Shown here one piece after another: positions 19,401-23,346 of a stretch of 23,346 nucleotides of DNA (the first letter of the stretch is position 1; every line of letters starts with the position of its first letter). Position numbers and translations under genes: made by a program. Source of the stretch: Termitomyces sp. T153 (lineage: Eukaryota > Basidiomycota > Agaricomycetes > Agaricales > Lyophyllaceae); the NCBI GenBank assembly GCA_018296165.2, contig JACKQL020000258.1:1-23346 (forward strand), read 5' to 3'. Below the pieces are notes generated by a model that saw only the letters and a list, made by a program, of their open reading frames with translations, was not told the origin of the DNA and ran no database searches.

Positions 19401-19859
19401 ACTAAGTAGAGAGGGAAGGGAGAGGTCGGTGGCACTGGTACTGAAAGTATGCGAGAACCAGCCAGAGAGGCGAGTAGGCAAGTCCGTGAGACGGGATGTA
19501 GACGTGCCAGGCGTAGAGGCGTAGAGTGAGATGCGTGGTGGGGAGGTCGAGGGTGACGAAGGCGGGGTTGGGCTCAGTGCACGTCGGGGACGCGGGATCG
19601 TTACTGGCTCGACGATGATGGACGGTTCCGTGTCCAGAGGCGGTATGATGGCTGGAGGTCCTTCAACGAGGGGTGGCAAAGAGACGTCGGCTGAGCGACG
19701 AGGTAGAAAGCGTGATTTGCGAAGTTTGTAAGAGCCTTCGGAAGAGGTCGATGCAAGGCTTGATGTGCTCGAGTCAGCGATGGACTTTGCGCGATCGCGG
19801 GTGCGAAAGTTTGGTAGCTTTGAAGATGGGCTACTAGGTGGTTGTGAGGATTGGTTCAT
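16403..19859 (-). CDS. ATG4: Cysteine protease ATG4 (autophagy, Atg8 processing and delipidation)
   Basis: Atg4 cleaves the C-terminus of Atg8 to expose glycine and later frees Atg8 from phosphatidylethanolamine on membranes. Exons in reading order: 19859-18671, 18613-18424, 18370-18133, 18063-17314, 17244-16981, 16939-16403; together 1056 codons including stop. The catalytic Cys lies in [18 protein letters not shown] (about residue 376), and Asp and His in [10 protein letters not shown] (about 573 and 575). Other family blocks are [45 protein letters not shown] and [16 protein letters not shown]. The N-terminal 200 residues are Ser/Pro-rich and the tail is acidic, then Pro-rich with a Q7 tract. 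It is much longer than yeast or human Atg4, but basidiomycete forms are long. The junction 16940-16980 (41 bp, GTAAGC, no pyrimidine tract) is the least certain; other cuts nearby would also keep the frame. The ATG at 19859 is preferred over an in-frame one at 20054 because a typical 5' UTR intron lies between them. Confidence 0.93.
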
Positions 19860-19866
19860 GATTAGT

Positions 19867-19916
19867 CTAGGAAGAAAGAGGTCACAAAATACTTGAAAAA
19901 TAGATTGAATAAATAC
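19867..19916 (-). other. Probable 5' UTR intron of ATG4
   Basis: On the minus strand, 50 bp beginning CAG|GTATTT and ending in a pyrimidine-rich CTTTCTTCCTAG, seven bases before the ATG. Size and splice sites match the other introns in the window. If it is not spliced, the frame stays open to an upstream ATG at 20054 and the protein would gain 65 residues. Confidence 0.6.
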
Positions 19917-19919
19917 CTG

Positions 19920-20345
19920 TTGAGTATACGTAAGTGTTCGGGTCGAGCTGGATGATAAAAACATCAGCTCTGAAATCGCAGCCAGGCCATCAAAGGTCAC
20001 GAACCTCGAATGGTTATGTTTTGGAAGGGAAATGTTGTATAATCCAGGAATCAAGTGTCTACAAGTTCTAAGAGAGATCCCAAAGTCTCGTTTTTGGTGA
20101 TGGCATCACCAGTGTATGTACTTGGATGTCAGAGAACTCGGAAAGCGAATTTTCCTGGCGACAACATTGCGTAAAACCTGATCGTGAGTAGAGTTGGCGT
20201 GGAGGACTGGATGATTACAGTGTTGAGATGTCTCGGTGAATAGAATATGGGGTTAGATAAGATAAGATGTACGTATGGGTTATGCGTTATAGATTTAGGT
20301 TTCCAACATTGTCTGATGTCCAATTCTTAAGTGTTCGCAAGCCAT
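19920..20345. other. ATG4 upstream region
   Basis: About 430 bp between the ATG4 leader and the plus-strand leucine-rich relic. No gene supported; it should hold the ATG4 promoter, but no core element is clear. Confidence 0.4.
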
Positions 20346-20352
20346 TTACAGA

Positions 20353-20716
20353 AAATTATTCATAAGAGCATCAAAGCAGTTTGGAAACTTAGTATCTGGC
20401 GCCCCAGTTCTTGAATTGATCAACTTGGATGTTCTGATCAACTCTCAGGTGACTTACATTGTTAAAACAAGCGATGCTAATGGTCTTCCCTTCCAATCTT
20501 TGGAGCTGCTGAAGTTGGCATCAATTCTGCTAAGACTAGGATTTTCAAGAATAGATACTAACCGGCCGACATCATAGATCTCCGCAAACGCTTGGCTACA
20601 TCAAAAGAGGTCATATTCTCACTGAATTCCGGCATTTGAGAGCCTTTGAGCTGCGTTTTGTTGGAATCGAGCCTGTACTCCATTTGCCCGACGTAGGCAA
20701 AAACTTTTCGGATTAG
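20353..20716 (+). pseudogene. Leucine-rich, F-box-type protein fragment
   Basis: Two leucine-rich pieces lie on the plus strand. The first, 20353-20577, follows a TTTACAG acceptor and reads FIRASKQFGNLVSGAPVLEL, then INLDVLI and SLELLKLASILLRLGFSRI, ending in TAG. The second, about 20579-20716, reads FRHLRAFELRFVGIEPVLHL and ends in TAG. The spacing of L-x-x-L-x-L is like the leucine-rich repeats that follow F-boxes in Agaricomycete F-box proteins, a large and fast-evolving family. No F-box is visible upstream, the two pieces are separated by a stop or an unrecognised intron, and no start is found, so a relic is most likely. An intron from the GTGACT at about 20450 is an alternative. Confidence 0.45.
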
Positions 20717-21325
20717 CCCTCTGACCCGTCAACCATTGCTCGTGAACTCTACTAGCAACGACAACCTTGATGAGTGCGTGAACCGATTTCAACTTAATAC
20801 TCACTTACTCATAGTCGTCTAGTATCTCAAAAGACCCGGAGCTCCAGATTAAATACTTCCAACAACGGGAGACGAATCAAACAGGACCATTTACCGTGAC
20901 TGGACTTTCCTTTGTTTTCCAGGGCGAATTCATCCATTTTTTTAAGCGTGTTCTGATCCTGCTTCAGGGAAGAACACATCCCATTACTAGATATTTTTCA
21001 TTATGAATATATACGTCTTGTGTTGATTATCTTGGCGCAGCTCATTTGCCCAATTATAGAGGAACATCTACGCCGAGGATCGAAAGTCACTATCTTTCTT
21101 TCGTCGATTGTATCTTGTCCTCTGTCTGCAAGTTGTACGTTCCTTATTCTTTCTTCTTGAGTATAAATGCATAATATGTGTGTCACAGGTGGAAATATCA
21201 CACTGAGGACCTCTAACCCCTTTGACTACCCCTCTCAATAATGGTGTACTCATGACCTCAGCATATGATAGAATAGCACTACGAGAGTCAGTGGAAAAGT
21301 GCATACGCTTCATATCTTCTCCTGC
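20717..21325. other. No supported gene
   Basis: Short frames only, on both strands. Nothing matching the missing front part of the GMC oxidoreductase relic that follows was seen here. Confidence 0.4.
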
Positions 21326-21678
21326 ATGGAAAGACTACAGATTCTGCTCGACGGAGGTTTAGTGAACGTCACCATGGATGACGAGCTGGAAAGCTTCATT
21401 CTAGATTCCACTGTGGTTAGCCTACACGGTGTAGAGACTGCTGCGATGTCGGCCCAAAGTGCACCGCATGTAGTAGACCCCGATCTGCGTGTAAAGGGTG
21501 CTTTTAGTCTTCTTGTCGTCGATGAATCGGTTATGCTGAACCCTTTGGTTTTCATCCGCTGTGAATTTGATCTTATGTGCTGCTACAAGCTATATATACC
21601 AGCAGCACATGCTCAGGCATCTTCGCTGACAGAGCTACAGACTTGATCAAGGAGTTCGTGTGCATTAGTCAATGCTAG
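21326..21678 (+). pseudogene. GMC oxidoreductase C-terminal fragment (aryl-alcohol oxidase-like)
   Basis: GMC enzymes are FAD-dependent alcohol and sugar oxidases or dehydrogenases; in wood-decay fungi they supply hydrogen peroxide. This fragment has the family's C-terminal order: DDELESFILDSTVV, then HGVETAAMSAQSAP (usual form H-P-V-G-T-A-A-M), VVDPDLRVKG, LLVVDESVM, a possible intron, then IPAAHAQA and FADRATDLIKE. The two active-site His positions (HGVET and AHAQ) are present. The roughly 450 N-terminal residues, including the FAD-binding GxGxxG region, are missing, and IPAAHAQA and FADRATDLIKE are in different frames. I therefore call a 5'-truncated, frameshifted relic. Confidence 0.75.
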
Positions 21679-22279
21679 AGTGAACTTGGAATCATTAAGT
21701 TTTTAAAAAGCCATGCACATGGTGATCACGATAGAGTAGAGAGACATTCAGATTGGATAAAGCACAGTCCTAACAAGAGCGAAAGTTATACTGCTTTTTT
21801 GCGACGGTCTACAATGTAGCTACAGTTGACTTACGTGTGAACGCCTCCAAAGAACACGGCATAGGCCTCTCTTCTAGCTCTACCTTGCCCGCAGACATCT
21901 TCAGGTTCGCTGTGTGTATGTTGCTGAAATCGTGTCTGACGGATTTTGGCCCCCTCCTTGACAATGTCTTTTCCTTAGGAGCAGATCTGTATGTTTGGCT
22001 AGCATCGGCCTGAGCGTTTTCATGGAGGTAGGCACTGGCAAATTCTATGAATATTCCTTACCTTCCGCCATCATTATAAAGTTTAGCAGAAGCTCGGTGG
22101 AATCAAGACAATTTTGAATTCATGAGATGGATGGGTACAACGACGTCGCCGTCGCAATTACATTCGACCCGTAACAATTCTGAATTCGTAAAATGATACG
22201 ACCACGTCGCTGTCGCGTTTACGTCAGGATGCTGAGGGAACAAAGATATAGACGAATAGCTGAATGATTGTCGCGTGGA
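21679..22279. other. Intergenic, with a 67-bp diverged tandem duplication
   Basis: No gene supported. At 22111-22165 and 22178-22232 the same pattern appears twice, 67 bp apart: GAATTCRT, ARATGRNT, TAC, then ACGTCGCYGTCGC. It lies downstream of the esterase stop, whose gene is read on the minus strand. Confidence 0.5.
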
Positions 22280-23346
22280 CTACGCCATGACGGCAAACCC
22301 TAATAGGAACGCTGTGGAAGCATCCTTACAAGCACTGCAAAGAGGTGAATAGGAAGATCAACTGACAATAATGCAAAAACATACTTCGGAATATAGTCGT
22401 TACTGTACTGACAAGTGTACGGAGGTTCACACGCAGTTGGCCCAGTCCAGTACACGCTAGGCTTTTATGAGTGAGTCTGAAACAACCATTACGGTTTTAC
22501 GTACCTACCGCATTGACCATAATGGGTCTGCTGAGTTCCAGGGGCAGTTGTGGTCGTCGTTGTAACAGTTGTGGACGATGAAGTTGGCGTGGAAGTTGGC
22601 GCACTCGTTGTACCTGCGCCGCCGGTTATACCAAACCATGCAAGGACATCGTTTTCCTGGGTAGGGATGTTACGGTCGACACCAGCCGCACTGATGGCTT
22701 GGAAGTTTGGCCCATAGACAGAACGAGTCCAGTTACGGAGGGGAGAATTTGAAGTTACGGACGTGGGATTGGTAGAATAATCAAAGACATTAGTCCACTG
22801 TTTGATACCTTCCGCAAAGTTATTATAGTTGAGAGTGGTATCACTATATGGGATTCGATGAGAATCGGCGATTGTGGGACTAATTACTTACAGTGTCCCT
22901 TGCCAAATTTGCATCTTCGGGCGGGTACCACTGTAACCAGGATATCCGGTTCTGACAAGGTCACCCTGATGAACAGTAAGCCAAGAAAGAAGATATTCTA
23001 CATGTATTCTCACCCATTGCTGCGCTGTTTTCGACAGTGGTTCAGAGGCGCAAGCAGAGTTCCACATGTCAGGGCCAGCGAAGCAGCCATAAGGAACACC
23101 TGCAAAAGCCGAACAAGCCTTGAAGACGTCAGGATACGCACCAGCAAGGACGTTAGTCATCATTGCTCCAGAAGAAGTACCAGTTGCGAAAACACGATTG
23201 GGGTCTACATTGTAAGTCGAGTTGGCGTAACGAACTGCCGACACTATTCCCAAAGTGTCCCCTCCAGCATTATGAGTGAGCATAGCGTTGGTGTGGACGT
23301 CCCAACAATTACCGCTGTCTGGAGCATCAGGGTAGATGACGAGGAA
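22280..23346 (-). CDS. Secreted CE1 acetyl xylan/feruloyl-type esterase with CBM1, 3' part
   Basis: Such enzymes remove acetyl or related ester groups from xylan outside the cell. The gene enters from the right edge, so start and signal peptide are not seen. Exons in reading order: from 23346 to 23014, 22965-22892, 22843-22505, 22456-22385, 22334-22280; all introns are 48-50 bp and join in phase. The nucleophile Ser lies in RVFATGTSSGAMM. Next come GCFAGPDMWNSACASEPLSK and MQIWQGTLDTTLNY (usual form WHGTAD, with Asp likely in the triad). The catalytic domain ends at about VLAWFGI, followed by a Thr/Ser linker and a CBM1 from HYGQCG through YWTGPTACEPPYTCQ to NAC, with the usual four Cys and aromatic face. 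Odd points: the expected catalytic His motif reads VDRNIP, and about 15 residues follow the last CBM1 Cys. Confidence 0.9.

Overview
The window looks like the left end of a basidiomycete chromosome, most likely from an Agaricomycete. It opens with a 6-bp telomere-like repeat on the C-rich strand, followed by about 6 kb of gene-poor, repeat-rich subtelomere. The recognisable genes have many short GT-AG introns, mostly 48-70 bp. One gene is a fungal secreted esterase ending in a family 1 cellulose-binding module, a wood or litter decay type of enzyme. No prokaryotic features are seen.

Layout. 1-95: (ACTAAC)n, which is TTAGTG on the G strand and differs by one base from the usual fungal TTAGGG. 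96-730: an unrecognised spliced gene-like segment whose 5' side runs into the telomere repeat. 731-1180: AT-rich DNA with a long imperfect inverted repeat. 1184-3810: nested satellite made of about 19 copies of an 85-bp unit, three copies of a ~220-bp hairpin-bearing module and a 925-bp higher-order duplication. 3811-4650: decayed copies of the same families plus a tRNA-like element. 4655-5045: C-rich minisatellite built on CACCCT. 5060-6320: AT-rich DNA ending in a three-copy 169-bp repeat. 6.4-13.8 kb: no family I recognise, but several stretches look coding, and one chain of introns at 10.0-10.5 kb keeps the reading frame.

13.9-19.9 kb holds two recognisable genes on the minus strand. ATG4, the cysteine protease that processes Atg8 in autophagy, could be modelled as six exons and 1055 codons; one junction remains doubtful. 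Just downstream lies a TCF25/Rqc1-like gene (ribosome quality control) that appears to lack its N-terminal part and to have a damaged last splice acceptor. 20.3-21.7 kb holds relics: a leucine-rich, F-box-type fragment and the C-terminal end of a GMC oxidoreductase. 22,280 to the window edge is the 3' part of a CE1 acetyl xylan/feruloyl-type esterase with a C-terminal CBM1; its expected catalytic histidine reads as arginine.

ATG4 and TCF25 both serve protein turnover, but adjacency alone does not show a functional link. The main impression is a subtelomere with an unusual telomere repeat, layered satellites and several truncated or decaying genes. All gene models come from reading the sequence by eye, and no database comparison was made.
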